Assembly: GCF_003594915.1 (NCBI RefSeq)
Contig: NZ_QZCS01000004.1
Location: 1-64,000, forward strand
Reading direction: 5' to 3'
From: Enterobacter chuandaensis
GTDB lineage: Bacteria; Pseudomonadota; Gammaproteobacteria; Enterobacterales; Enterobacteriaceae
Length of the DNA stretch: 64,000 nucleotides
Shown: piece after piece, positions 44,581 through 54,311 of the stretch
Position numbering within the stretch: the first letter of the stretch is position 1
How the letters are laid out: each line of letters starts with the position of its first letter
Translations under genes and position numbers: made by a program
Notes under the pieces: generated by a model
The model's input: the letters and a program-made list of their open reading frames with translations, nothing else
The model's database searches: none
Told to the model about the DNA's origin: nothing

Positions 44581-45495
44581 ATGAGTTTAGATCTTGGCAA
44601 GTTAGTTACGGAAGGTTCTAATTCTGCATCTATGGAATTAGACCGTTTATCAACTTTAGAAATGTGTTCAGTCATTAATAATGAGGATAAAAAAGTCCCC
44701 GATGTGGTGGAGTCATGTTTACCACAAATTGCAGAGGCGGTAGACATGATCCATGCTGCGTTAAAAAATGGAGGGCGGCTATTATATATCGGCGCGGGTA
44801 CATCCGGTAGATTAGGCGTGCTTGACGCAAGTGAATGCCCTCCTACTTATGGTGTTTCGCCATTGTTAGTAAGGGGGATCATTGCCGGTGGAAGAACGGC
44901 ATTGACTGATGCTGTAGAAGGGGCTGAAGATTCCAGAGTTGATTCACTACGCGATCTTTCTGCCTATGGCGTGGATAGTTGCGACATCCTGGTCGGTATT
45001 GCTGCCAGCGGTCGCACCCCGTATGTCGTTTCAGCGCTGGAGCATGCTAAAAACGTTATAGGATGCAAAACGATAGCAATATCATGCAATCCTGATAGCC
45101 CAATCAGCCATATTGCTGATATTGCAATAACGCCTGTCGTCGGTCCTGAGGTGATTACCGGGTCTTCACGAATGAAAGCCGGTACTGCACAAAAACTGAT
45201 ACTTAATATGCTTTCGACCTGCACGATGGTAAAGATGGGTAAGGTCTACGGGAATTTGATGGTTGATGTGGTTCCTACCAATCTTAAATTAATCGAGCGT
45301 CAGGTCATGATAGTCGTCGACGCCACCGGATGTACTCGAACCGAAGCATTACACGCGCTTAAACAAAATAATCAGAATTGCAAGCAGGCAATTGTTATGC
45401 TCACTCGAAAATGCAGTTCTAAAATTGCCGCAGAACTTCTTGAGAAGTACGACGGTTCTACTCGTTTAGCAATAGAGCATGGAGTAGCTGAATAA
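44581..45495 (+). CDS. murQ: MurNAc-6-phosphate etherase MurQ
   Basis: 304 residues. SIS fold with [18 protein letters not shown] and [12 protein letters not shown]. Glu85 and Glu116 match the residues (83 and 114) proposed as acid/base in E. coli MurQ. It cleaves the lactyl ether of MurNAc-6-phosphate to GlcNAc-6-phosphate and D-lactate in the cytosol. The start follows AAGGGAATGTT; the stop overlaps murP by one base. Confidence 0.93.
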   Translation: MSLDLGKLVTEGSNSASMELDRLSTLEMCSVINNEDKKVPDVVESCLPQIAEAVDMIHAALKNGGRLLYIGAGTSGRLGVLDASECPPTYGVSPLLVRGIIAGGRTALTDAVEGAEDSRVDSLRDLSAYGVDSCDILVGIAASGRTPYVVSALEHAKNVIGCKTIAISCNPDSPISHIADIAITPVVGPEVITGSSRMKAGTAQKLILNMLSTCTMVKMGKVYGNLMVDVVPTNLKLIERQVMIVVDATGCTRTEALHALKQNNQNCKQAIVMLTRKCSSKIAAELLEKYDGSTRLAIEHGVAE

Positions 45496-46916
45496 TGTCT
45501 AAAAATATCAGTAAGGATTTGCTCATTTCCATTCTTGAACTGGTTGGCGGAAAAGATAATATTGAAACATGCGGAAATTGCATGACCCGCTTACGCCTCA
45601 AGGTTACATCGACCTCTTTGATATCTGCATCGATTAAAGAAGAATTAAAGGGGCTGGTAAACGGTGTTATCATCAATGGCAGTGAAGTACAAATCGTTTT
45701 CGGTACGGGTAAAGCAAATCGTGCAGCAGAAGCTATGAATGCTCTTTTAGGCAAAAAAGACTTAAATGCTATCGCTGCGGAAAAGAAAAATGAGATAAAA
45801 AGTAAACAGCAATCATCTCTGCAACAATTTCTCGCGAATTTTGCCACCATTTTCACACCGCTTATTCCTGGGTTTATCGCCGCCGGCTTAATGCTCGGTA
45901 TCGCAACGTTACTCAGTACGGTATTGCATGTCGCACCGGATGCTAAAGGTGCGCTACCTGATGCGTTGAGCTTTCTCAAAGTATTCAGTAAAGGCTTGTT
46001 TACCTTCCTGCCGATACTTGTCGGATACAACGCGCAAAAAGCATTTGGAGGGACAGGGGTTAACGGTGCAATAATCGCGGCGCTCTTTATTCTTGGCTAT
46101 AATCCGTCGGCAACGGTGGGCTATTTTTCTGGTTTACAGGATTTCTTCGGTCATACCATTGATCCGCGCGGCAATATCATCGGCATACTGCTGGCTTCCT
46201 ATGCTGGCGCTAAAATTGAACGTTTCCTGCGTAATTATATTCCGGATGAACTAGAAATGATTCTGACGTCAATGTTCACTCTGGTTATCACGGCTGTTGT
46301 CACCTATATCATTATCATGCCAATCGGGGTGTGGCTGTTCCAGGGGATGTCCTGGCTGTTCATGCACCTGAACAGCAATCCGCTGGGATGTGCTGTTCTT
46401 GCGGGAGTGTTCCTGATAGCCGTTGTATTTGGTGTTCATCAGGGCTTTATTCCCGTTTATCTGGCGCTGATGGATACACAAGGCTTCAACAGCCTGTTCC
46501 CTATACTTTCCATGGCCGGGGCCGGGCAGGTTGGCGCTGCACTGGCACTTTACTGGAAAGCAGATAAGGCTTCCACGCTGCGTTCACAGATAAAAGGGGC
46601 CATCATTCCCGGCTTATTAGGCGTTGGCGAGCCGTTAATCTACGGCGTGACGTTACCCCGCATGAAACCCTTTATTACGGCATGCATCGGCGGCGCAGTT
46701 GGCGGTCTGTTTATTGGTACCGTTGCTCAATTTGGGCTACCAGTGGGTCTCAACAGCGCATTTGGTCCGTCCGGGCTTGTTGCTTTGCCTCTTATGACTT
46801 CAGAGAGGGGGATTCTTCCTGCTATTGCAGTCTATGGGGGCGGCGTTCTGATTTCGTACATTGCAGGACTTATGCTTACAGCAATGTTTGGCAGTAAAAA
46901 CGTTGATCTTGATTAA
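45495..46916 (+). CDS. murP: PTS transporter EIIBC for N-acetylmuramic acid, MurP
   Basis: 473 residues. The EIIB domain (about 1-90) has phospho-accepting Cys29 in NCMTRLR, and a membrane EIIC domain of about ten helices follows ([21 protein letters not shown] carries the sugar-site glutamate). There is no EIIA domain; in E. coli MurP uses the glucose EIIA (Crr), so the same partner is expected. It imports and phosphorylates MurNAc, producing the MurQ substrate. Translationally coupled to murQ by a one-base overlap. Confidence 0.9.
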   Translation: MSKNISKDLLISILELVGGKDNIETCGNCMTRLRLKVTSTSLISASIKEELKGLVNGVIINGSEVQIVFGTGKANRAAEAMNALLGKKDLNAIAAEKKNEIKSKQQSSLQQFLANFATIFTPLIPGFIAAGLMLGIATLLSTVLHVAPDAKGALPDALSFLKVFSKGLFTFLPILVGYNAQKAFGGTGVNGAIIAALFILGYNPSATVGYFSGLQDFFGHTIDPRGNIIGILLASYAGAKIERFLRNYIPDELEMILTSMFTLVITAVVTYIIIMPIGVWLFQGMSWLFMHLNSNPLGCAVLAGVFLIAVVFGVHQGFIPVYLALMDTQGFNSLFPILSMAGAGQVGAALALYWKADKASTLRSQIKGAIIPGLLGVGEPLIYGVTLPRMKPFITACIGGAVGGLFIGTVAQFGLPVGLNSAFGPSGLVALPLMTSERGILPAIAVYGGGVLISYIAGLMLTAMFGSKNVDLD

Positions 46917-46930
46917 TTAAGGGAATAGCG

Positions 46931-48229
46931 ATGAAACTCAAAATGATTGCAACTCTGCTGCTGGCCTGTTCTGTATCGGCTTTTGCTGCTGACTATCCTG
47001 TGCTGACAAGCACAAGCCCGGACAACGTTGGGTTTGACATAAAGAAACTGAATAGGCTTGATACCTGGGTTCAGCATCAGATTGATGCCGGGTATTCAGG
47101 TATGAATATTCTTGTCATTAAAGACAATCACATCGTGCTGCAAAAAGCCTGGGGTTATGCAAAAAAATATGACGGCTCTGTGTTGCTTGCAGAACCGGTC
47201 AAAGCCACAACCAGCACCCTGTACGATCTGGCTTCGAACACAAAAATGTATGCAACCAATTTTGCGTTGCAAAAGTTGGTATATGAGAAAAAGATTGACG
47301 TCAATGACCTGGTTTCAACCTATTTACCTGGTTTCGGCGATTCTGCAGAGGATAAAATTAAAGGAAAAAGTAATCTTCGTATTACAGATATTCTTCATCA
47401 CGTTGCCGGGTTCCCTGCCGATCCGCAATATCCAAATAAAAACGTAGCAGGTGAGTTATTCTCACAGGATAAACCTACTACGCTGGGAATGATTAAGAAA
47501 ACGCCACTGGAGTACAAGCCGGGATCAAAGCATATCTACAGCGATGTTGATTATATGATACTCGGTTTTATCATTGAATCCGTCACAGGAGTGCCGCTTG
47601 ATAAGTATGTTGAAGAAAATATTTATCAGCCGCTCGGCCTGTCACACACCGTATTTAATCCTTTATCTAAGGGATTTTCAAAAACGCAAATCGCAGCTAC
47701 TGAACTTAACGGTAATACGCGCGATGGTGTAATCAGTTTCCCTGACATTCGTAAAGAAACAATCTGGGGTCAGGTACATGACGAAAAGGCCTGGTACTCC
47801 ATGGGGGGCGTCTCTGGTCATGCCGGATTGTTCTCTAACACAAGCGACATGGCGGTGCTGATGCAGGTTATGTTGAATGGTGGCGGCTACGGGAAGGTCA
47901 AGCTCTTCGACAAGGCAACAGTAGAGCAGTTTACGCGCAGTTCTGCCGACGATGCTACGTTTGGCCTGGGCTGGCGTGTGAACGGTAACGCTTCAATGAC
48001 GTCAACTTTCGGCGTGCTCGCCAGTTCAGAAACGTATGGTCACACGGGATGGACGGGAACACTGACAGCTATCGATCCCGTTAACAACATGGCTATTGTC
48101 ATTCTGGGAAACAGACCACACTCACCAGTGGCGAACCCTGCGGTGAATCCAAACGTGTTTGTCAGTGGCTTGTTGCCAGCAGCGACATATGGCTGGATTG
48201 TCGATCAGATATACGGGGCATTGAAATAA
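46931..48229 (+). CDS. yfeW: YfeW-like penicillin-binding / DD-carboxypeptidase family protein
   Basis: 432 residues (E. coli YfeW/PBP4B about 434), with a signal peptide (about 1-19) and a serine beta-lactamase-like domain: SNTK at 102-105 (SxxK), YSD at 203-205 (in place of YxN) and HTG at 371-373 (in place of KTG). This is the motif set of class C-related peptidases. It is expected in the periplasm and might trim peptides from muropeptides. In E. coli yfeW follows murP too, so the pairing is conserved. It is 14 bases after murP with AAGGGAATAGCG upstream. Confidence 0.85.
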   Translation: MKLKMIATLLLACSVSAFAADYPVLTSTSPDNVGFDIKKLNRLDTWVQHQIDAGYSGMNILVIKDNHIVLQKAWGYAKKYDGSVLLAEPVKATTSTLYDLASNTKMYATNFALQKLVYEKKIDVNDLVSTYLPGFGDSAEDKIKGKSNLRITDILHHVAGFPADPQYPNKNVAGELFSQDKPTTLGMIKKTPLEYKPGSKHIYSDVDYMILGFIIESVTGVPLDKYVEENIYQPLGLSHTVFNPLSKGFSKTQIAATELNGNTRDGVISFPDIRKETIWGQVHDEKAWYSMGGVSGHAGLFSNTSDMAVLMQVMLNGGGYGKVKLFDKATVEQFTRSSADDATFGLGWRVNGNASMTSTFGVLASSETYGHTGWTGTLTAIDPVNNMAIVILGNRPHSPVANPAVNPNVFVSGLLPAATYGWIVDQIYGALK

Positions 48230-48284
48230 AACAGAAAAGGGGCTCGACAGGGGCCCTTCCGGTATCTTTCAGATTCCTGTGCTA

Positions 48285-48323
48285 TGATTCATCCACGAAA
48301 AAAAATAACAACAGAATGAATCA
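48285..48323 (+). promoter_or_regulatory. PaaX-type operator at the paaX promoter
   Basis: TGATTC (48285-48290) and GAATCA (48318-48323) are inverted with a 27-base spacer, nearly the 28 seen at paaA. The right half ends one base before the ATG at 48325, so bound PaaX would cover its own start, implying autoregulation. A hairpin (around 48239-48262, AAGGGGC with GGCCCTT) just before it may end the MurNAc operon. Confidence 0.5.
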
Positions 48324-48324
48324 C

Positions 48325-49251
48325 ATGAATAAACTTGACGCCTTTATCCAGCACGCGGTTAGCTCGGTGCCCATCAGCGGAACGTCGCTGATTTCCTCGT
48401 TATACGGTGACGCGCTTTCCCACCGCGGCGGTGAGATTTGGCTCGGCAGCCTCGCCGCATTGCTTGAGGGAATGGGATTTGGCGAGCGCTTCGTGCGCAC
48501 CGCGCTGTTTCGCCTCAACAAAGAGGGCTGGCTGGATGTTTCACGCATCGGGCGGCGCAGCTTTTACCGCCTGAGCGATAAGGGGCTGCGTTTAACCCGT
48601 CGCGCGGAGAATAAGATCTACCGCGCAGAGCTGCCCGCCTGGGACGGCAAGTGGCTGTTGCTGCTCTCCGAAGGTCTGGACAAAACCACCCTTGCCGACG
48701 TCAAAAAACAGCTGATCTGGCAGGGGTTTGGCACGCTGGCGCCGAGCCTGATGGCCTCGCCGTCGCAGCATCTGGCGGATGTGCAGTCCCTGCTTCATGA
48801 TGCCGGGGTGGCGGAAAACGTGATCTTCTTTGAAGCCCACTCGCCGCTGGCGCTCTCTCGCGCGGCGCTGCGTTCGCGGGTGGAAGAGTGCTGGCAGTTA
48901 ACCGAGCAAAACGCGATGTACGAGACGTTTATCGAATCGTTCCGCCCGCTGCTGCCGCTGCTGAAAGAGGCCGCGCCGGAGGAGCTGACGCCGGAGCGCT
49001 GCTTCCAGATCCAGCTGCTGCTGATTCACTTTTATCGTCGCGTGGTGCTGAAAGACCCGCTGCTGCCGGAAGAGTTGCTGCCTGCGCACTGGGCGGGGCA
49101 AAGCGCCCGTCAGCTTTGCATTAACATCTATCAGCGTGTCGCGCCGGGGGCGCTGGCGTTTGTCAGCGAGAAGGGCGAAACCTCCGTGGGCGAACTGCCC
49201 GTGCCCGGCACGCTCTACTATCAACGCTTTGGTGGTCTTACAAGCGCATAA
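48325..49251 (+). CDS. paaX: PaaX, phenylacetyl-CoA-responsive repressor
   Basis: 308 residues from the ATG at 48325 (an ATG at 48316 is also in frame; the later one aligns with E. coli PaaX and clears the operator). N-terminal winged helix (ISSLYGDALSHRGGEIWLGSL, then RFVRTALFRLNKEGWLDVSRIGRRSFY) and the PaaX C-terminal domain. It represses the paa promoters until phenylacetyl-CoA binds. The C terminus is shorter than in E. coli (316). In E. coli it is next to paaK; here it is cut off by a 6.5-kb cassette. Confidence 0.94.
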   Translation: MNKLDAFIQHAVSSVPISGTSLISSLYGDALSHRGGEIWLGSLAALLEGMGFGERFVRTALFRLNKEGWLDVSRIGRRSFYRLSDKGLRLTRRAENKIYRAELPAWDGKWLLLLSEGLDKTTLADVKKQLIWQGFGTLAPSLMASPSQHLADVQSLLHDAGVAENVIFFEAHSPLALSRAALRSRVEECWQLTEQNAMYETFIESFRPLLPLLKEAAPEELTPERCFQIQLLLIHFYRRVVLKDPLLPEELLPAHWAGQSARQLCINIYQRVAPGALAFVSEKGETSVGELPVPGTLYYQRFGGLTSA

Positions 49252-49260
49252 GGAGTGAAG

Positions 49261-49857
49261 ATGCCAGTTTATCAAATTGACGGTCTGACGCCGGTGGTGC
49301 CGGACGAGAGCTATGTTCACCCAACGGCGGTGCTGATTGGCGATGTGATTCTGGGCAAGGGCGTGTATGTTGGACCGAACGCCAGCCTGCGCGGTGATTT
49401 TGGCCGTATCGTGGTGAAAGACGGCGCGAACATTCAGGATAACTGCGTGATGCACGGTTTCCCGGAACAGGACACGGTGGTGGAGGAGGACGGGCATATC
49501 GGCCACAGCGCCATCCTGCACGGCTGCATCATCCGCCGCAACGCGCTGGTGGGCATGAATGCGGTGGTAATGGACGGGGCGGTGATTGGTGAAAACAGCA
49601 TCGTCGGTGCGGCGGCGTTCGTGAAGGCGAAAGCGGAGATGCCCGCCAACCACTTAATTATCGGCAGCCCGGCTAAAGCGATTCGCGAGCTGAGCGAGCA
49701 GGAGATAGCCTGGAAGCGGCAGGGCACGCGGGAGTATCAGGTGCTGGTGGAGCGCTGCAAGCTCACTATGCACCAGGTTGAGCCGCTGCGCGAGGCTGAG
49801 CCTGACCGGAAACGGCTGGCGTTTGACGAGAACTTAAGGCCGAAGTCGGCGGTGTAG
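49261..49857 (+). CDS. paaY: PaaY, left-handed beta-helix hexapeptide protein
   Basis: 198 residues (E. coli 196). Hexapeptide repeats with gamma-carbonic-anhydrase-like histidines ([19 protein letters not shown]) form a left-handed beta helix. PaaY has thioesterase activity linked to the Paa pathway, probably detoxifying shunt CoA esters. ATG at 49261 has AAGGAGTGAAG in front; a GTG two codons earlier is too close to that site. It is 9 bases after paaX. Its last 92 bases overlap the convergent serine hydrolase gene. Confidence 0.93.
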   Translation: MPVYQIDGLTPVVPDESYVHPTAVLIGDVILGKGVYVGPNASLRGDFGRIVVKDGANIQDNCVMHGFPEQDTVVEEDGHIGHSAILHGCIIRRNALVGMNAVVMDGAVIGENSIVGAAAFVKAKAEMPANHLIIGSPAKAIRELSEQEIAWKRQGTREYQVLVERCKLTMHQVEPLREAEPDRKRLAFDENLRPKSAV

Positions 49858-51037
49858 GGGTAAGGTCGTCTTTTTTCGCCATATCCATCAATAGCGCGAT
49901 GCCAATATAGTTGCTCCAGTTAAACGTATTTTGCAGCACCACCACGGCATTGCCCCTGTCTTTGTCATAACCGATAAAGCTGGAGTAGCCACCGATATAG
50001 CCGACCTGATAGGTGATTTTTTCGAGGCCAATATAATCGGTGGTCCAGGCAATGCCCTGCACCCCGTCAGGGCGTTGAATATCGGTATTTCTGACTTCGT
50101 CAAAGACGCTGTCCAGCAAGGGATTGTGGGTCGTAGAGACGTGATAGCGGGCATAGGCCGCCAGATCTTCGGCGTTACTGTATAAACTCGCTGCCGCCAC
50201 CATGTTGTTGGAGAAATGCCAGTCCGGGGTGAGCTGCCCGCGCGGGATAAATTTTGGCTGATCGCCCGCGTGGCCGAGCGCCCGCTGCGGGTATCCTTTG
50301 AGCAACTGGGGCGTAAAGCTGCTGTTAGCCATGTGCAGCGGACGGAAAATATAGCGCGAGGCTAAACTCTGAATATCTTCGCCGGTTTTATGCTTGAGGA
50401 TGTAGCCGATAAGGGCGTAGCCGGTATTGGAATATTGCGGCGTTTTATCTCCCGGCGCGCGCCAGTTCGCAAGATAACGCAGCACGTTATCGCTATCCAG
50501 CTCACCATAAAAATTATCACCCGTACTTAAATAGCGGATAAATTTTCCGAGCATCGGAACGTCCATATTCTGACGCGGCAGGCCGGAGGTGTGGGTTACC
50601 AGCTCCAGCAGAGTAATTTTTTTTGCATCCGCGCTAAGCGGCGTTCCTGGCGGGAGTAAGGTCGTCAGGTTGTCGTTCCAGTTTAGCTGTCCCTCACTCA
50701 CCAGACAGGCCACCACTTCCGCCGTGATCCCCTTGCTGAGCGAGCCGAGCGCAAACAGGGTGTCTGGCCTGATCGGGTAACGATGGACCGCATCGGTTAC
50801 GCCCCAGGTGTAAAACTGCGGTGAGCCGTGATTGTGGATCACCGCGACCGTCATCCCGGGAACGGATTTTTGCGCCATATAGTGTCGCACTACACTGTCA
50901 ACGTCGCCATCCAGCGATTCATGGGTGAGGAGTTCCTGAGTACCTTCCGGGGAGGACATTTGCGAGAGCGTACCACAACCGCTAAGTAGTGGGAGGGTAA
51001 GCAGAAGCCAGCGAATTTTTTTTGTTGTGTTCTGCAT
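49766..51037 (-). CDS. Lipoprotein serine hydrolase (class C beta-lactamase-related)
   Basis: 423 residues. A lipoprotein signal ends LLSGC with Cys21. The serine-hydrolase core has SLSK at 99-102 (SxxK) and YSN in PQYSNTGYA; a clear KTG is not obvious and may be replaced. Such proteins include esterases, DD-peptidases and AmpH-like enzymes; the substrate here is unknown. The last roughly 30 residues (proline-, alanine- and glutamine-rich after AKKDDLTP) are encoded antisense to paaY and look like read-through past an ancestral stop. Located in the envelope. Confidence 0.82.
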   Translation of the reverse strand: MQNTTKKIRWLLLTLPLLSGCGTLSQMSSPEGTQELLTHESLDGDVDSVVRHYMAQKSVPGMTVAVIHNHGSPQFYTWGVTDAVHRYPIRPDTLFALGSLSKGITAEVVACLVSEGQLNWNDNLTTLLPPGTPLSADAKKITLLELVTHTSGLPRQNMDVPMLGKFIRYLSTGDNFYGELDSDNVLRYLANWRAPGDKTPQYSNTGYALIGYILKHKTGEDIQSLASRYIFRPLHMANSSFTPQLLKGYPQRALGHAGDQPKFIPRGQLTPDWHFSNNMVAAASLYSNAEDLAAYARYHVSTTHNPLLDSVFDEVRNTDIQRPDGVQGIAWTTDYIGLEKITYQVGYIGGYSSFIGYDKDRGNAVVVLQNTFNWSNYIGIALLMDMAKKDDLTPTPPTSALSSRQTPAVSGQAQPRAAAQPGA

Positions 51038-51237
51038 ACCTGATAGCGAGAGAGGTGGTCATTGGCGCGGCAGGAATGTATCACACTTAGCCTGTATGAA
51101 TGTAAACTTTCTGCACGAAAGACGCCGCGTAGGTGGAATTCAGACTAGGCTTGCTAAAAAATGGTCGTCTGAATTTCGGTTGTGACGTTCTTCCTGAATG
51201 CTTAGATTCATTTTCAATCTATTGAGAGGATATGAAT

Positions 51238-52014
51238 ATGAACTTTGCAGAACTCCACAACCAGCATGAGCCCCTTCTTATCGCTAACGTCTGGGACGCC
51301 GCCAGTGCTGTCGCAGCGCAAGAAGCAGGTTATCAGGCACTGGGAACGTCCAGCGCAGCAATAGCGTCCACGCTGGGATATGAAGACGGGCAGGGAATGC
51401 CGTTTAATGAGTTATTTTATATAGTCACCCGTATCCGGGCGGTCAGCAACCTGCCATTGAGCGTTGACATGGAAGCAGGGTACGGTGATTCAGCCGAAGA
51501 GATAGTCTCTAATCTCAGGCGCCTTGCTCAGACAGGCGTATCAGGCGTCAACCTTGAAGACAGTAGAGTCATTAATGGGAGGCGTCAGCTTGACGATGTC
51601 TCTGATTTTTCCCGTAATCTGAAAACAGTATGCAATGCGCTGAGAAGCGAAAATTGTAGCCTGTTCCTGAATATCCGGACTGACACTTACCTGCTCGGGC
51701 ATGAAGACGCCTTGCAGGAGACGATATTACGGGGTCAGAGCTATAAAGCTGCAGGTGCTGACGGCCTGTTTGTTCCCTGCCTGACGTCAGAGAAAGACAT
51801 CAGCCTCATCGCAGAGGCAACGGGTCTGCCTCTGAACGTCATGTGTATGCCCGATCTTCCGTCGTTCGACAGGCTGAAACTGGCCGGTGTAAAGCGCATT
51901 TCAATGGGCAATTTTGTTCATTCAGCCATGCAGTCAAAGCTGACTGATGTCATGCATGCGATACGAACTCGTCAGACGTTTGAAGGACTTTTTGGTGATG
52001 AAAATAATCGATAA
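51238..52014 (+). CDS. Isocitrate lyase / PEP mutase-family protein
   Basis: 258 residues with a barrel of the ICL/PEPM superfamily: LIANVWDAASAVAAQEAGYQ opening, metal-binding SVDMEAGYG and GVNLEDS. The family includes phosphonopyruvate-forming mutases, oxaloacetate decarboxylases and 2-methylisocitrate lyases; the KKCGH loop of true lyases is not seen, so a decarboxylase or hydrolase-type activity is likelier. Start chosen at the second ATG (51238), 7 bases after GAGAGGA. Its end overlaps the ada-like gene, so the two form an operon. Confidence 0.8.
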   Translation: MNFAELHNQHEPLLIANVWDAASAVAAQEAGYQALGTSSAAIASTLGYEDGQGMPFNELFYIVTRIRAVSNLPLSVDMEAGYGDSAEEIVSNLRRLAQTGVSGVNLEDSRVINGRRQLDDVSDFSRNLKTVCNALRSENCSLFLNIRTDTYLLGHEDALQETILRGQSYKAAGADGLFVPCLTSEKDISLIAEATGLPLNVMCMPDLPSFDRLKLAGVKRISMGNFVHSAMQSKLTDVMHAIRTRQTFEGLFGDENNR

Positions 52015-53044
52015 GAATTTGTGTGATATCTGGTATCAGGCATTACTCGAACGAGCTTCAGAATATACCGGCGTATTTTTTGTTGGCGTCAAAACCACCG
52101 GCGTATTCTGCATTTCGGTATGCCGGGCACGAAAGCCCAAACGCGAAAATGTCGAATTTTATAAAGACGCCAAATCTGCCCTGGCGGCCGGGTTTCGTCC
52201 CTGTAAAGTCTGCAGACCCGCTGAAAATGCACACAGCGCGCCATTATTTGTTGAGCAGGCGCTTGCGCTTGTCAGGCGCGATATTAAATCCCGTGTATCT
52301 GACCCTGAGCTTCGCCAGCACGGAATCAGTCCGGAGCGGGTAAGACGCTGGTTCCTGCAACATCACGGCATCACTTTTCAGGCTTTCCAGCGAATGCAGC
52401 GGGTGAACGTTGCCCTGCAGGAGCTGAAAAGCGGACGAACGGCGACTGACGTTGCGCTGGACAATGGCTATGAATCCCTGAGCGGATTTGGTTACACCTA
52501 CAAGCGGCTTACTGGCGCAGCGCCGACTCAGGTAACCCAGGTAATTGTCATTCACCGGTTTACCACTACGCTTGGGCCTATGTTTGTCTGTGCGACAGAG
52601 CGGGGCGTTTGTCTGCTGGAGTTTACCGACCGCCGGATGTTAGAAACAGAATTTCGCGATATCCAGCGTTTATTTAACGCCAGAATTGTCACCGGAGAAA
52701 ACAGCCATACCCGGCAGACAGTAAAAGAAATCAGCGAGTATTTTGCTGGAACTCGCCGACAGTTTGATCTCACTGTAGATGCCCCGGGCAGTGATTTTCA
52801 GCAATCCGTCTGGCATGAGTTGCGTGCAGTTCCCTATGGGCAGACCTTACACTATCAGGTGATTTCACAACGGCTTAATAAGCCAAATGCTGTGCGCGCC
52901 GTCGCTGCAGCTAATGGCGCAAACCGGATTGCGATTGTGATCCCTTGTCACAGGATAATTGGAAAAGATGGAAAGATGACAGGTTATGGTGGTGGCATTT
53001 CGCGCAAAGAATGGCTCATTGAGCATGAGAAAAACAACGCTTAA
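51998..53044 (+). CDS. ada: Ada-type methyltransferase and transcription factor
   Basis: 348 residues. The N-terminal Ada zinc domain has Cys38, Cys42, Cys69 and Cys72, matching E. coli Ada numbering, with Cys38 the acceptor for methyl phosphotriesters. An AraC helix-turn-helix follows (about 85-180), then an O6-methylguanine methyltransferase domain with acceptor Cys317 in IPCHRI. It should repair alkylated DNA and, once methylated, activate genes, perhaps including this operon. The start at 51998 (MKIIDKN) fits this numbering; earlier starts only add residues overlapping the upstream gene. E. coli has ada with alkB elsewhere; this copy is likely additional or relocated. Confidence 0.88.
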   Translation: MKIIDKNLCDIWYQALLERASEYTGVFFVGVKTTGVFCISVCRARKPKRENVEFYKDAKSALAAGFRPCKVCRPAENAHSAPLFVEQALALVRRDIKSRVSDPELRQHGISPERVRRWFLQHHGITFQAFQRMQRVNVALQELKSGRTATDVALDNGYESLSGFGYTYKRLTGAAPTQVTQVIVIHRFTTTLGPMFVCATERGVCLLEFTDRRMLETEFRDIQRLFNARIVTGENSHTRQTVKEISEYFAGTRRQFDLTVDAPGSDFQQSVWHELRAVPYGQTLHYQVISQRLNKPNAVRAVAAANGANRIAIVIPCHRIIGKDGKMTGYGGGISRKEWLIEHEKNNA

Positions 53045-53077
53045 TTGTGTGATGAGCCAATGCGGACATACGGTTAG

Positions 53078-53283
53078 CCACCAGCAACCGATAGCCTTTT
53101 TCACTCAGAACTCGAAGAGCCGTATTGCCTTTCGCCCACGGAGCTGTATAAATCGTTGCTGATTACCTCGGGGCGCTGACGAACCGGCTCAACTATCTGG
53201 AAACGCAGGGCTTATTCAACGCATTATCCATTCTCTGGGCGTTACTGCTAACATTTCCGCCTGAAGAATTGAGTGACCAGTAG
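53078..53283 (+). pseudogene. Remnant of a MarR-family regulator, frameshifted and deleted
   Basis: The frame at 53078-53172 reads ...LSPTELYKSLLITSG, and the next frame continues LTNRLNYLETQGL: together the winged helix of MarR proteins. One G missing in the GGGG run near 53170 would join them. After that, the sequence jumps to NALSILWALLLTFPPEEL and a stop at 53281-53283, which looks like the C-terminal helix of a MarR protein with the middle lost. No intact start or full domain remains, so this is a decayed gene. Confidence 0.6.
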
Positions 53284-53338
53284 CTGAGTGCCGATAATAA
53301 AAATAACACCCTGATCGCACCTCGCTGAAAGGAAAAGT

Positions 53339-54265
53339 ATGTCTTTACCGCCACTGTACGCCCTGCGCGCGTTTGAAGTTGCTGCGCGGCTGAACTCCTT
53401 CAGCAAAGCGGCTGAAGTACTGAATATCACGCCGGGCGCGGTTAGCAGACATGTCCGGACGCTTGAAATGTGGTTCGATTGCGAGCTGTTTAAACGGCAA
53501 GGGCCAAGAGTGGAGGTCAGTGAAGCCGGGCGTATTCTGGCTGGCCAGCTTAGCGAAAGCTTCTCGAATATTGAGTGGGCCTGTCGCGCATTCCGCAGTG
53601 AAAATCACCTTCTGCGCCTGAAAGCGCCCAGTACCCTGACGATGCGATGGCTCCTGAACGTTCTCAAATCCTTTCGCGAGAACCATGCGAAACCGAAAAT
53701 CGAAATCGCCAGCGTCTGGATGGACTTCGACACCGTTGACTTCAGCCGGGAGCCATACGATTGTGCGATCCTGCTCGGGAATGGCTATTTCGGCGAGTCA
53801 ACGGAGAGCCGGTTGCTGTTCAGCGAATGGCTTATCCCGGTTTGTCCGCCGTCATTGCTTGAGTCTGCCCGGCACCAGCTTCCTGAGTGCGATCTTATCC
53901 ACCCCTCTCCCGACAGGCGGGACTGGAAGCGCTGGCTGAAAAGAACAGGGCTTTTCCCCGGGCTCGACATGAGCGGCGGAATAGTGTTCGACACCCTCGA
54001 GCAGGGAAGCCTGGCCGCCATGCACGGTCACGGCGTGGCGATGGCCGATCTCCGGCTCACGCTGGAAGCACTGAAAAGCGGCCTGCTCGCGCTGCCCTTC
54101 AGGGAGGCGATAGCAACGGGGGACGGATACTATCTTGTGTGGCCCAAAAACTCGCTCAGAAGACAGAGCATTGAACGTCTGCTGGGGTGGCTTAACCTGA
54201 ATTCGCCGGTAGTTCCTTCTCTGGATATCGTCTGTCTTGAGTATGATGAAAAGCGGCTTTCTTGA
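53339..54265 (+). CDS. LysR-family transcriptional regulator (GcvA-like)
   Basis: 308 residues. N-terminal helix-turn-helix LNSFSKAAEVLNITPGAVSRHVRTLE (about 17-42) and a substrate-binding domain. The opening LPPLYALRAFEVAARL is typical of the GcvA/AmpR subgroup. Target genes are not evident: the flanking genes are a decayed MarR gene and an unknown gene. AAAGGAAAAGT precedes the ATG. Confidence 0.85.
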   Translation: MSLPPLYALRAFEVAARLNSFSKAAEVLNITPGAVSRHVRTLEMWFDCELFKRQGPRVEVSEAGRILAGQLSESFSNIEWACRAFRSENHLLRLKAPSTLTMRWLLNVLKSFRENHAKPKIEIASVWMDFDTVDFSREPYDCAILLGNGYFGESTESRLLFSEWLIPVCPPSLLESARHQLPECDLIHPSPDRRDWKRWLKRTGLFPGLDMSGGIVFDTLEQGSLAAMHGHGVAMADLRLTLEALKSGLLALPFREAIATGDGYYLVWPKNSLRRQSIERLLGWLNLNSPVVPSLDIVCLEYDEKRLS

Positions 54266-54268
54266 ATT

Positions 54269-54304
54269 AAACAGGATATTCCTTACGGGCAATCCTGCCT
54301 GTTT
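54269..54304. terminator. Hairpin between LysR gene and convergent unknown gene
   Basis: AAACAGG (54269-54275) and CCTGTTT (54298-54304) pair, with extra pairing inside (GAT/ATC). It lies in the 46-bp gap between two convergent stops. Confidence 0.5.
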
Positions 54305-54311
54305 GATAAGT

